A stretch of 64,000 nt of DNA from Microbacterium lemovicicum. GTDB lineage: Bacteria > Actinomycetota > Actinomycetes > Actinomycetales > Microbacteriaceae. The stretch covers positions 496,001-560,000 of the forward strand of contig NZ_CP031423.1 in NCBI RefSeq assembly GCF_003991875.1. Direction: 5' to 3'. Each line of letters begins with the position of its first letter. Positions within the stretch are counted from its first letter, which is position 1. Under the pieces are notes generated by a model. That model worked only from the letters and a program-made list of their open reading frames with translations. It was not told the DNA's origin and ran no database searches. Below are positions 17,450 to 25,839 of the stretch, one piece after another. A program made the position numbers and the translations under genes.

Positions 17450-18058
17450 TCAGAGCATCCCCGTCCGGGGCGGCATCGTAATCGACGTGGTGACCCGCAG
17501 GGAGCGCCCGCCGACGGTGAGCACGGCAGCGACCGGGAAGACGACGCTCTGCTCGAGATGTGCGGCCGAGCCGATGCCGACGGAGCCGAACTCCACCGGG
17601 AAGATCACCGTCTCATGGGCTGCCACGTCGAGAACGGACGTCGTCGTAAACGTCGTCGCCGGGAAGCCGTGTCGTCCGATGACGGGGGCACTCCGGTAGG
17701 CGACCGTGCGGGAGGATTCCGCGACGCGCTCCCCGTTCCACCGCTCCACGGCGAAGCCGGGTGCCGCACCGACGCCCGGCGCGGAGACCGCGGGACGGAA
17801 CACGGTCACCTGGAGGAGGGCCGGCTCCCTCTCGATCGGCCGCGAACCGTTGCTGAGCACGAGCTCGAGCGGCAGGGCGACGCCGCCGAGCGCGCTCGCG
17901 ACGCCGTGATCCGCATCGCTCATCGTCCAGTGGAGGATCGGACGGTAGACCGCCGTCGACCGCACGCGGCTCTTCACGAGCCGCGTCGCACCACCCAGGA
18001 GTGAGCGCGTCAGGGAGACCTGACCGCGTCGGTCCGCGTCGATTTCGAGCATCGGCAA
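17450..18058 (-). CDS. Surface-type beta protein, paralogue without signal peptide
   Basis: A 202-residue protein whose C-terminal 110 residues align by eye with the protein at 18293-18952: GFAVERWNG/GFGVRQFDG, YRSAPVIGRHGFP/YQSAPIVGQFGFP and VGGRSLRVTTSI/IGGRTLTAATTI. It lacks the twin-arginine signal and starts LEIDADRRGQVSLT. The TTG at 18058 is preferred over ATG 18052 because the identical GGAGCTGGA precedes both this TTG and the paralogue's ATG. Function unknown. Confidence 0.72.
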   Translation of the reverse strand: MPMLEIDADRRGQVSLTRSLLGGATRLVKSRVRSTAVYRPILHWTMSDADHGVASALGGVALPLELVLSNGSRPIEREPALLQVTVFRPAVSAPGVGAAPGFAVERWNGERVAESSRTVAYRSAPVIGRHGFPATTFTTTSVLDVAAHETVIFPVEFGSVGIGSAAHLEQSVVFPVAAVLTVGGRSLRVTTSITMPPRTGML

Positions 18059-18112
18059 TCCAGCTCCTGGGGTGGGTGAACCCCCTCACTCTCTCCCGAA
18101 CCCTCCGGAGGG
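18059..18112 (-). promoter_or_regulatory. Conserved upstream region of surface-protein gene
   Basis: On the plus strand TCCAGCTCC (18059-18067) and TCCCGAACCC (18094-18103) recur at 18953-18961 and 19000-19009 before the paralogue. The first block is the ribosome-binding site. The second is a candidate operator or promoter box. Confidence 0.5.
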
Positions 18113-18157
18113 CATTCGCCCGCGGCGCTGATCGTCGCTTCGGCGTCGCGAAACGAA

Positions 18158-18208
18158 CGAAAAGGGCCCCCGTCGACTCGATCCTGGGGAGATCGGGCGA
18201 CGAGGGCC
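18158..18208 (-). terminator. Terminator after the Tat surface-protein gene
   Basis: Arms 18198-18208 and 18165-18175 pair with one mismatch around a loop containing a second GATC/GATC pairing. On the minus strand the stem is followed by CTTTT, so it terminates transcription coming from 18293-18952. Confidence 0.65.
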
Positions 18209-18292
18209 GTGCCTCGAGGAGTGACCGGGATGCTGGGGACACCGCCGGTGCGGGCTGGAACGCCTACCGCGAGGAGTTGGGGGGAGGGTGGA

Positions 18293-18952
18293 TCAGAGGA
18301 TGCCGGCGCCCACCGGGACGGAGATCGTGGTGGCCGCCGTGAGGGTGCGCCCGCCGATGGTCACGATCGTCGTCACGGGGAAGTCGGCGAGTGCTGCGAT
18401 CGTCAGACCGGTCGAGTTGCCCGCGAGCCCGAACTGCACCGGGATGTTGAGCGAGCCGTTGGCAGCGATCGTGACCGGGACGGTGGTCGAGTACGTGGTG
18501 AGGGGGAAGCCGAACTGGCCGACGATCGGGGCCGACTGATAGGTGGCCGTGCGCGATCCGGACGGAGTGCTGGCACCGTCGAACTGACGCACGCCGAAAC
18601 CGCGCGCGCGCCCCACGGTGATGGGAATGCCCGAGGGGCGGCCGACGGTGATCTGCACCGTCGCCGACTCGCCGGAGATCGCACCGGATCCGTTGGTGAT
18701 CGTGAGCTGGGTGGGAACGGTGACCAGGGTCTGGGCAGTGACCAGTGATGCGGAATCGAGGATGCCGAGCGTGAGCAGGCCGGTGTTGCTGCTCGTCCAG
18801 GCGAGTCCCGCATTGTTCACCGAGGCGACGGCCATGGGTGCCGCGGCGGAGGCGACGATGACCGGAACCGACCACGCGGCGCCCTTCATCACGGAGCGGC
18901 GGCTGAGCCCGCGGGCGGCGTCAGCGGGGTTTCGGGTAACGAGGTCGGTCAT
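18293..18952 (-). CDS. Tat-signal surface-type beta protein
   Basis: A 219-residue protein. Its N-terminus has a twin-arginine signal, SRRSVMKGAAWSVPVIV (Arg18-Arg19), followed by an Ala-rich core and likely cleavage near AVAS. The mature part is Thr/Ser/Val/Gly-rich and almost without charge, typical of beta-sandwich surface proteins, with the YQSAPIVG and IGGRTLT motifs shared with the paralogue downstream. No sortase or lipid anchor is visible. ATG at 18952 with GGAGCTGGA directly before it. Probably controlled by the AraC regulator next to it. Confidence 0.78.
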   Translation of the reverse strand: MTDLVTRNPADAARGLSRRSVMKGAAWSVPVIVASAAAPMAVASVNNAGLAWTSSNTGLLTLGILDSASLVTAQTLVTVPTQLTITNGSGAISGESATVQITVGRPSGIPITVGRARGFGVRQFDGASTPSGSRTATYQSAPIVGQFGFPLTTYSTTVPVTIAANGSLNIPVQFGLAGNSTGLTIAALADFPVTTIVTIGGRTLTAATTISVPVGAGIL

Positions 18953-19018
18953 TCCAGCTCCAGGTTCGGGAAAAGTGAGTGGGTTGTGCTGTCACTTTGT
19001 CCCGAACCCGCGGATGGG
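18953..19018 (-). promoter_or_regulatory. Conserved upstream region of Tat surface-protein gene
   Basis: TCCAGCTCC (18953-18961) and TCCCGAACCCGCGGATGGG (19000-19018) match the region before 18058. The 10-base TCCCGAACCC is identical. Confidence 0.5.
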
Positions 19019-19173
19019 GCGATCGTCCTGGCGTCGATCAACACGGCCGTGGCGCGGAATTCACCTGTTCGGTCACACCCGTCGCATCAGGCCGGACAGC
19101 ACGTCGCGCTGGGTCTTGTCGCGTGCGACGCCGGAGTCGTGTGGCGTATCAGCGCTCGTCGCGACCCGCGCGG

Positions 19174-20034
19174 TCAGCGCGAGCGGAGTTCCGCCGGCGA
19201 CTTCGCGCCGTGGGCCTGGAATGCCCGGCGCATCGCGGCGGTGTTGCTGAAGCCGGAGTGCCGGGCGATCTCGGTGATCGACAGGGCGTCGTACTGGGTG
19301 TCGCCGAGCAGCGACTGGGCCAGCTCCAGGCGGAGTGCACGAAGCGCTGCCGCCGGCGACGTCCCCTCGCGGGCGAAGAGGCGCTGGAGATTGCGCATCG
19401 ACATGTGCAGGTCTCGCGCGAGGTCTTCCACCCCGTAGTCCGGATCCGCGCGATTGAGGAGGAGCAGCATCCGAGCCCGGTGGCTGGGTCGGCCCGACTG
19501 CAGCGACGGCGGCTCGGTCTCGACGCGCTCGAGGAGGACGCCGTAGGCCATCTCCACCAGGAGCCGTTCGACCAGATACGACGACACCCTCGTCTGCACC
19601 TCGGCGCGGCGTGCGACGGAGCTGGCGAACGTCAGCATGCCGTGATTGAGCGGGGTGCCCGCGAGCGCGAACGGCGACGGAGCCTCCGGCACGCTCGCAT
19701 CGACCACGTTGTCAGTGTCCAGCCAGACGACGGTCGCGCGAGCGTCTTCGCTCCAGTGGATATCGGCCTGCTGGGTGCTGTGGATCAAGACCCCGACGGC
19801 CGGCTCGTCCGCGTGGAGCAGATCGGGGCTCAGGGCGACGCGACCCTCGGTCGCGAAGATCATGACCGTGGTGCGGGCGACATCCGTGCGCGGCGACCAG
19901 TGCCAGCGCGGACCCCGCGGCCGATGTGCGCTGACGATGGCAGAGCGGTACTCCTGCACCGTAAGCAACCCGCTGGCCGGCGCGTCCATGTCCAGGCAGG
20001 CGGCCATCGCTCTGCGTAGTGCTCCGTTGGGCAT
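19174..20034 (-). CDS. AraC-family transcriptional regulator
   Basis: A 286-residue regulator. The N-terminal half is a cupin-like sensor region of the AraC-binding type. The DNA-binding half holds two helix-turn-helix units: VEDLARDLHMSMRNLQRLF and TEIARHSGFSNTAAMRRAF, ending HGAKSPAELR. A SSYLVERLLVEMAYGVLL helix before the HTH is matched by AYYFERLLQEMMIGLLV in the AraC protein at 43378-44235, so the two are paralogues. Located immediately upstream of the Tat surface-protein gene on the same strand. Confidence 0.88.
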   Translation of the reverse strand: MPNGALRRAMAACLDMDAPASGLLTVQEYRSAIVSAHRPRGPRWHWSPRTDVARTTVMIFATEGRVALSPDLLHADEPAVGVLIHSTQQADIHWSEDARATVVWLDTDNVVDASVPEAPSPFALAGTPLNHGMLTFASSVARRAEVQTRVSSYLVERLLVEMAYGVLLERVETEPPSLQSGRPSHRARMLLLLNRADPDYGVEDLARDLHMSMRNLQRLFAREGTSPAAALRALRLELAQSLLGDTQYDALSITEIARHSGFSNTAAMRRAFQAHGAKSPAELRSR

Positions 20035-20423
20035 GTTGTCCGATCGAATCTCTGGGAACGGGCGACCGCGCCCTTGCGGCGATCTGGGAGAAGTCTATGA
20101 CTTTGTCGCGAAAAGCAGGGACCACTGTCGCGCAGTTCGCACCTACATGAATTGCGCCAATCTTGCGCTCTCATCGTGGGCGCCTTGTGGGACGCCCTCC
20201 TAACGTGGAGTCATCGCCTGGTGAACCCGAAGCACCGGGCGACGTCGCCGCCGAGAGATCGGCGGTCGGCATCGGGCCTCGCGCGTGCCCTGCAGCGCGC
20301 GCGAGGCCTCTTCCGGCTACTGGGGAGCTGACGGAAGAGGCCGGTCCGCACTGGGGAACACAGCACGGGGCCGGCGCGATCTGATCGCGCCGGCCCCGAC
20401 TGGTTCCCCCGCTTTACGCCGGC
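20035..20423. other. Intergenic region with hairpins, no convincing gene
   Basis: A 389-base gap upstream of the AraC gene and downstream of the UDP-glucose dehydrogenase gene. The left part is less GC-rich and must hold the AraC promoter. The right part is a hairpin array. A GTG-started 36-codon frame at 20221-20331 ends inside the array; it has no similarity I recognise and I do not call it. Confidence 0.6.
20275..20397. terminator. Array of three hairpins
   Basis: Stem 1: 20275-20285 with 20298-20308. Stem 2: 20305-20315 with 20332-20342, overlapping stem 1 and therefore mutually exclusive at GGCC. Stem 3: 20367-20380 with 20384-20397, 14 bp with a 3-base loop. All are perfect. They lie just after the minus-strand UDP-glucose dehydrogenase gene and probably terminate the exopolysaccharide operon. 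Confidence 0.65.
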
Positions 20424-21734
20424 TCAGGGGCGACCCATGCCGTAGTACGTCCACCCCGCGGCGCGCCACGCGGCGGCATCCAGGCAGTTGCGGCCGTCGA
20501 CGACGATCCGTCCAGCGGTCAGGGTGGCTGCGTGCTCCGGAGAGAGCTCGCGACGGTACTCGTCCCATTCCGTGACCACGATGATCGCGTCAGCCGCACG
20601 CAGGGCCTCGTCACGATCCTCGACGTACGTCAGCTGCGGGTGGACTCGCTGCGCATTTGCGATGGCCTCGGGATCCGTGACGGCCACGTGGGCACCGAGG
20701 CCGTGAAGCTTCACCGCCACATCGAGGGCGGGCGAGTCGCGGATGTCGTCGCTGTGCGGCTTGAACGCTGCCCCGAGCACGGTGATGTTCTTCTTGAACA
20801 CCGTGCCGGCGAGGGCCTCCACGACGAGCTCGACGGCCCGGTCTCGCCGACGGAGGTTGATCGCGTCGATCTCACGGAGGAAGGCCACGGACTCACCGCG
20901 GCCCAGCTCTTCGGCTCGAGCGGAGAATGCCCGGATGTCCTTCGGCAGGCACCCGCCGCCGAATCCGATGCCGGCGCCGAGGAAGCGGCGCCCGATCCGC
21001 GCGTCGTGTCCGATCGCCTCCGCGAGCTGTGTCACGTCTGCCCCGGTGACTTCGGCGATTTCCGCCATCGCGTTGATGAATGAGATCTTGGTGGCCAGGA
21101 AGGCATTGGCGGCAACTTTCACCAGCTCGGCCGTCGCGAGGTCTGTGACGATGAAGGGCGTGCCCTTCCCGACCGCGGGGTGGTACACCTCCCGCAGAAT
21201 GTCGGCGGCGCGCTCGCCCGCTGTACCGCTGGGCACGCCGGCGACGAGGCGGTCGGGGTCGACCGTGTCCTGGACAGCCCAGCCCTCGCGGAGGAACTCA
21301 GGATTCCAAACAAGCGTGGCGCCGGTGGCCTCCACGCGAGGAGCGAGCCCGGCCGCCGTCCCGACCGGCACCGTCGACTTCCCGGCGACGATGTCCCCGT
21401 CGTCGAGGTAGGGGAGGAGACCGTCCACTGCCGCATTCACGTACGTCATGTCGGCCGCATAGCCGCCCGCCTGCTGCGGCGTTCCGACGCCGATGAAGTG
21501 CACCGAGGCATCCTTGGCCGCCGCCATCTCGGTGGTGAAGCGGAGGCGTCCCGACTCGATGCCCGCGGCGAGGATCTCCTGCAGCCCGGGCTCGAAGAAG
21601 GGAGCCTCACCCTTCGACAGGGATTCGATCTTCCGGGTGTCGACATCGATACCGACGACGTCGTGGCCGATGGATGCCATGGCCGCGGCATGCACCGCGC
21701 CTAGGTAGCCGCAGCCGATCACAGACAAACGCAT
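20424..21734 (-). CDS. UDP-glucose 6-dehydrogenase
   Basis: A 436-residue enzyme oxidising UDP-glucose to UDP-glucuronate with two NAD+. It has the Rossmann motif VIGCGYLGAVHA, FFEPGLQEIL, the ELVKVAANAFLATKISF active-site helix (Lys206), and GFGGGCLPKDIRAF with catalytic Cys262. The start at 21734 places the Rossmann motif at the N-terminus and has an AAGGACG site; an open frame continues 30 bases upstream. It supplies glucuronate, so the exopolymer probably contains uronic acid. Confidence 0.95.
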   Translation of the reverse strand: MRLSVIGCGYLGAVHAAAMASIGHDVVGIDVDTRKIESLSKGEAPFFEPGLQEILAAGIESGRLRFTTEMAAAKDASVHFIGVGTPQQAGGYAADMTYVNAAVDGLLPYLDDGDIVAGKSTVPVGTAAGLAPRVEATGATLVWNPEFLREGWAVQDTVDPDRLVAGVPSGTAGERAADILREVYHPAVGKGTPFIVTDLATAELVKVAANAFLATKISFINAMAEIAEVTGADVTQLAEAIGHDARIGRRFLGAGIGFGGGCLPKDIRAFSARAEELGRGESVAFLREIDAINLRRRDRAVELVVEALAGTVFKKNITVLGAAFKPHSDDIRDSPALDVAVKLHGLGAHVAVTDPEAIANAQRVHPQLTYVEDRDEALRAADAIIVVTEWDEYRRELSPEHAATLTAGRIVVDGRNCLDAAAWRAAGWTYYGMGRP

Positions 21735-21760
21735 AGGACGTCCTTCGTTTGGGTCGATAG

Positions 21761-23011
21761 TCAAAGGGCGGCCAGGTCGATCGGCTTCCGCCTACGGCTG
21801 GCACTCCGCGAGCGTGTCACATGAGCGAGGCGCGCGAGAAATTCCTCTACGCGGGCGTCCCAGGAATGATGCTCCCCGACGGATTCGCGTTGTGTGCGAA
21901 TGCGAGCCTCATCATTGCTCGTCGCCCGGAGAAGGGCGGCTCTTAGCGCGTCCGGCAAAGCGGTCCAATCGGTGAAGATGTGAACGTCGGACCCGGACGA
22001 CTTCAGCGCCGCCGCGTCTCCCGATGGCGTGCAAACAACGCTTAGACCCAGTGCGGCGTACTCGTAGATCTTGAGGGGTGAGTGGTACATCTCACTGCTG
22101 GAGGACTTAGTATGCCCCGCGAACCCGACGTGCCACGTGGCGATCCGCTCGACTGCCTCTGCATGACTCAAGCGTCCGAGGAAGGCGACGTTTTCCCAGC
22201 CCTCTTCTCGGCTGAGCGACTGGAGTCGTTCGAGGTCTCCGCCCTCGCCCACGATCTCGACCGCGATCCGGGCGCCCGTCTCCCGCAAGATCTGTTCCCG
22301 GCAGGCCTTGACGGCCGCAAGGAAGACGTCGAGATGCTGCCAGGCGACGACAGATCCGACGAAGCCGATCACAACCCGGCCAGGACTGCGTGGACTGCGC
22401 GGCACCAGCGTGAGCGACTTCCTCACGCCGTTCGGAAGTACAAGAATCTTGGAGGGATCGACCGCGGCGAACCGGACGATCTCTTCCGCGAGAGGCCGGC
22501 TCACGGAGATCACGAGATCCGCGCGCCGCAGAACGTGACGCTCGATCAATGCCGCCAGCTTCTCGGCGCGAAGGACTTTGCGGTCGTGCGCAGTCTCCCG
22601 CGAAAGGATCCCATTGGCTTCCACTACCCGGATCGTGGCGTGTTTCCAGCGGTGGAAGCTCGTCAGGCTCTGAAGAACTGCCGCGCGTTCGTAGATGAAG
22701 TGCGGACGCGGGCTGCGCGCCGTTCGGACGAACGTGCATAAGCCCGACCACAGACCGGCGCCGATGCGGATCGCGTCGGCGATGCGGATCTTCGCGTTGG
22801 ACACGCCGCCGTAGTCGGATTGACGCACTCTTGCGAACCGACCCAGAAAGGGTAGGGACGACGCCAGAGTCAGAGTGACCTCGATCCCGGCGATCTGCAG
22901 AGCCTCGATGAAGTTGACGATGTGCGTACGTGGCCCAGGTGTGTTGCTGTTCGACCCGATCGAGATGCGGAAACCGCCGACCAGATAGTCGGCGCGCTTA
23001 GTGACCGTCAA
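21761..23011 (-). CDS. Family-4-like glycosyltransferase
   Basis: A 416-residue GT-B glycosyltransferase. The acceptor domain begins with FRISIGSNSNTPGPRTH. The donor domain has VIGFVGSVVAWQHLD, VEIVGEGGDLERLQ, FLGRLSHAEAVE and the nucleotide-sugar glutamate motif in SSEMYHSPLKIYEYAALG. It begins with TTG at 23011 in a TTGA overlap with the stop of the upstream gene, so translation is coupled. It adds a sugar to the lipid-linked repeat unit; donor and acceptor cannot be read from sequence. Confidence 0.88.
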   Translation of the reverse strand: MTVTKRADYLVGGFRISIGSNSNTPGPRTHIVNFIEALQIAGIEVTLTLASSLPFLGRFARVRQSDYGGVSNAKIRIADAIRIGAGLWSGLCTFVRTARSPRPHFIYERAAVLQSLTSFHRWKHATIRVVEANGILSRETAHDRKVLRAEKLAALIERHVLRRADLVISVSRPLAEEIVRFAAVDPSKILVLPNGVRKSLTLVPRSPRSPGRVVIGFVGSVVAWQHLDVFLAAVKACREQILRETGARIAVEIVGEGGDLERLQSLSREEGWENVAFLGRLSHAEAVERIATWHVGFAGHTKSSSSEMYHSPLKIYEYAALGLSVVCTPSGDAAALKSSGSDVHIFTDWTALPDALRAALLRATSNDEARIRTQRESVGEHHSWDARVEEFLARLAHVTRSRSASRRRKPIDLAAL

Positions 23012-23943
23012 ACCGTCGTCCGCTTTCGTAGGGGCGAAACGCCCATGGTCGAAGCGCGCCGCACGAGATCAGCTGTGAGGTCGCCCGGCATCGAAGAGAT
23101 CGCTATGCCACCTTGGGATACGACGCGAGCGATCTGGTGCTGGTGGTCGTCGACATGCTCGCCGAAGCGCCTACTCCTCGGAACGACGATCGGGTAGATG
23201 CCCGCATCGAGGAGTTGCAGGATGGTTCCCACACCGGAATGGGTGATGACTACATCGGCGTCCACGGCGGCTGCATGGAACTCCGACGCACTCATCTCCG
23301 ACCGGACCTCTCCCGGAAGGTCATGTCGGGCAGTGACACCGACCTGCCACACAGTTCGATCATCGGCGAGTCCGGTAGCGAGGATCGCGTCGATCATCGC
23401 GTCGAAACGAAATCCTTCGATAGTCCCGAGGGTGACGAATAGGCGAGGACTGATTGCCTCGGGGCGGGCGACATGGGCCTCGAAATCGTTGAGGACGCCG
23501 GGTATCGCGCGCCAGCGACGATCAGACCACCCGGCGTGCTGCGTATGGAGATCTGCCGCCCGCAATGCCTTAAGGATTCTTCCTGACTGCGATGGCCCGT
23601 CCACGCGGGAAACGCTCTCGATGTAGGTCGACTTGATGCCAGCCATCCGTGCTGCGGGAAGAACGGCGACCGCGAGCGCGGCGCCGGTGCTGACGGCCTG
23701 GTCGAAGTGCTCTTCGCGAAGCAGACGCCGTATCTGTCTGTATACGGAGAATGTCGTCCGTGAATCGCGTGGTCGGATGTACGGCACGTGCAGAACGTGC
23801 CGACCCTCGAGCAGCGACTCGCTCTGCGGCGTGCGGAACGTGACCCACAGTGAGTCTTCCGAGGGTTCGAAACGGTGGGAAAGCCTGACCAGCTGAGCCA
23901 GGTGTCCGCCTGTCGAAGCCGCGAACAGCATTCTCCGGCTCAT
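23008..23943 (-). CDS. Fused PssD/PssE (Alg14/Alg13-like) glycosyltransferase
   Basis: A 311-residue protein. The N-terminal half resembles Alg14/PssD membrane-recruiting subunits (LFAASTGGHLAQLVRLSH, STGAALAVAVLPAARMAG, YIESVSRVDGPS). The C-terminal half resembles the GT28 catalytic domain of Alg13/PssE (RLFVTLGTIEGFRFDAM, ADVVITHSGVGTILQLLD, PRSRRFGEHVDDHQHQIA). In many bacteria these are separate subunits, and here they are one chain. Overlaps the downstream glycosyltransferase by four bases and its upstream neighbour by four. Confidence 0.88.
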   Translation of the reverse strand: MSRRMLFAASTGGHLAQLVRLSHRFEPSEDSLWVTFRTPQSESLLEGRHVLHVPYIRPRDSRTTFSVYRQIRRLLREEHFDQAVSTGAALAVAVLPAARMAGIKSTYIESVSRVDGPSQSGRILKALRAADLHTQHAGWSDRRWRAIPGVLNDFEAHVARPEAISPRLFVTLGTIEGFRFDAMIDAILATGLADDRTVWQVGVTARHDLPGEVRSEMSASEFHAAAVDADVVITHSGVGTILQLLDAGIYPIVVPRSRRFGEHVDDHQHQIARVVSQGGIAISSMPGDLTADLVRRASTMGVSPLRKRTTV

Positions 23944-24773
23944 GGGGCCACTTCCTTTCGTCTTGAGCGCGCGTTGCTGGCGCTGAAGAGATCAATAGGG
24001 AATGCTCCGAGGAGCGAATCGCTGGACCATTCAACAAGCGGAGAAGGCCGCATCCGAATCGCCGCTTGCACGTCGTCCGCGAGGGGCGGCAGATCCTGCC
24101 CGATCCCCCTGAAGTAGTCCTCGTACTTGAAGAGCGACTCGCTCTGCGGGCGAAGCATGACCGTCGGCACTCCGAAGGAATGCGCCACGATCAGCCCGTG
24201 GAGTGAAGATGCGATGACGAGGTCGCTCCAACGGATGCGGGCGAGGACCTCCGTGAGGGGGCCGCGGGGATCCAGCACGCGAGGATCGCTGGCATCGAAA
24301 TGCGGAAGATCGTTGAGGTTTGGCACGATAGCCACAGCGGGCGATTCATTCCGGTGGAGAAGTAACTCCTCGTCCTGCCACAGATGGCGGACGAGAAGTC
24401 CAGGATCACCAAATACAGCCGGCACATGGATCCCGCGGTTCTGCAGGAACTCACGAGTCCGTGGGCCGCGCACCGCCCGGACATCGAGATCTGAGAACGT
24501 GTGCAGACGTGGGTCCATCTTTCCGTTCACGCCGGTGCCCCACACGGTCGCCCCGCTACGTGCGAAATGCATGATCGAACCGATGGCGAGCAGATCATTT
24601 GAGGGATTGACCGGGTCGGGGGCGCCGAGCAGACGGGCTGATCTGACCACAACCTCAGGGCCGAGGAGGTCGCCGAAATTGTTCACCCGGGGTCCCCACC
24701 GCAGAATCCTGCCGATCGGGCCTGGAAAGATCCGCTTCCGAGGATTCCAGTGGACTATGCGACCTCGACTCAC
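23940..24773 (-). CDS. Polysaccharide pyruvyl transferase family protein
   Basis: A 277-residue enzyme, probably transferring pyruvate from phosphoenolpyruvate to a sugar as a ketal. Features: VNNFGDLLGPEVV near the N-terminus, IGSIMHFARSGATVWGTGVNG, VRGPRTREFL, VFGDPGLLV, and SDLVIASSLHGLIVAHSFGVP. The GTG at 24773 overlaps the stop of the upstream gene. Pyruvylation would add further negative charge to the polymer. Confidence 0.87.
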   Translation of the reverse strand: MSRGRIVHWNPRKRIFPGPIGRILRWGPRVNNFGDLLGPEVVVRSARLLGAPDPVNPSNDLLAIGSIMHFARSGATVWGTGVNGKMDPRLHTFSDLDVRAVRGPRTREFLQNRGIHVPAVFGDPGLLVRHLWQDEELLLHRNESPAVAIVPNLNDLPHFDASDPRVLDPRGPLTEVLARIRWSDLVIASSLHGLIVAHSFGVPTVMLRPQSESLFKYEDYFRGIGQDLPPLADDVQAAIRMRPSPLVEWSSDSLLGAFPIDLFSASNARSRRKEVAP

Positions 24774-25642
24774 GACGATGACCCGCCAGATGCTGCCTGG
24801 GAGATTCGCTTTCCCATCAGCCTCTTGAATTTGCTGCTCCGCTGCAGGCGCGCACGGTACCCGTTCGCAGATATGAGGATCTTCCGCGCCATGCTCGGCG
24901 GCTCCGGGAGCCTGTTCCAGTCGATCTCGAAGAGAGACGAGCGATCAGCTAGACGTGGCAAGCCGACCTGGGTCTGGACGGTGTTGCTCGTGTGCATGGC
25001 CCTGATCCACGAAGGTGGACGGCGCACGTTGACGACCTTCTCCGTCTTCTTCACGAGGTGATGCTGGCGGAAGTAGACGCCCAGGAAGGCGCCGTCTGCT
25101 GAGGGCTGCTCGATGAGTGACATGAAGGGGTTGGAACTCCAGTGGCCGGTGAACAACGCGCCGTCGCATGCCCGCAGTCCCCAGGGGAAGTTGATGAAGA
25201 CGCGGTCCTGACCGGCGTACTCCGATTGAACAGCCTCGATGAAGTCGATCGCGAGCGCATCGTCGTTATCCACGCGGGTTGTGATGAGCGGACGAGCTCC
25301 GGTGTATCCCCGATCGCGCAGAAGTGCCCCCATCGTGGCGTTGGTCATTCCTGACACGAAGACCGGCTCGACGGGCGGTCCATACGACGCCATCCGGTCC
25401 TTGAACCACTGGGGGCTCTCGTCATCGCAGAAGATGAGCCATCTGAAGGTTTTCGTCGACTGACTCCTCAGGGAGGGCAGCGAGAAGGTCTCGAACTCCG
25501 CGAGCCGACGCTCAAGCCAGGCGTCCTCGAGACGTCGCGCGGCAGGACCGTACTCCGGCGTCGTTAAGATGTTGAATTTGGTGAGCACCAGGTGGTCGAA
25601 CTCCGCAGCCACATTCCCCGCCCGTTCACGTCGGCTCCACAT
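24770..25642 (-). CDS. Putative rhamnosyltransferase-like glycosyltransferase
   Basis: A GT-A-type protein of 290 residues similar to the putative rhamnosyl transferase family (PF11316 type): KTFRWLIFCDDESPQWF, then TRVDNDDAL as the DxD metal/nucleotide site, FINFPWGL, and MHTSNTVQTQ near the end. The start is uncertain: ATG 25642 is used, a TTG at 25648 is in frame, and neither has a good ribosome-binding site. First gene of a five-gene minus-strand operon ending with the UDP-glucose dehydrogenase. Confidence 0.78.
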   Translation of the reverse strand: MWSRRERAGNVAAEFDHLVLTKFNILTTPEYGPAARRLEDAWLERRLAEFETFSLPSLRSQSTKTFRWLIFCDDESPQWFKDRMASYGPPVEPVFVSGMTNATMGALLRDRGYTGARPLITTRVDNDDALAIDFIEAVQSEYAGQDRVFINFPWGLRACDGALFTGHWSSNPFMSLIEQPSADGAFLGVYFRQHHLVKKTEKVVNVRRPPSWIRAMHTSNTVQTQVGLPRLADRSSLFEIDWNRLPEPPSMARKILISANGYRARLQRSSKFKRLMGKRISQAASGGSSS

Positions 25643-25839
25643 CAGCAAAACGATGAAATCCTATGCGGGGTATGTTTCGCCTAAGCTACAGGAGCGGGCG
25701 CAGTCAACACGATGGCGCGGAATGCGCGTCTGTTGTCGCGAGGTAGTTCACCTCCGACCTCGGCTTCGCAAGAAGCCCGCAGCGCTCGGTATGATCGTCG
25801 CTCGTGCGGTTCTGAGCCCGCACCTGGGAGCCGTCTCGC
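25643..25839. promoter_or_regulatory. Divergent promoter region of the exopolysaccharide cluster
   Basis: About 200 bases between two divergent glycosyltransferase genes. A TATGAT box at 25790-25795 on the plus strand would serve the rightward operon with a leader of about 38-40 bases. The leftward promoter is not evident beyond AT-rich sequence near 25650-25680. Confidence 0.5.

Noticed and set aside
20221..20331. Small 36-codon gene near a TAACGT box
   Set aside because: It ends within a hairpin array, has no ribosome-binding site and is Arg/Ala-rich like a chance frame.
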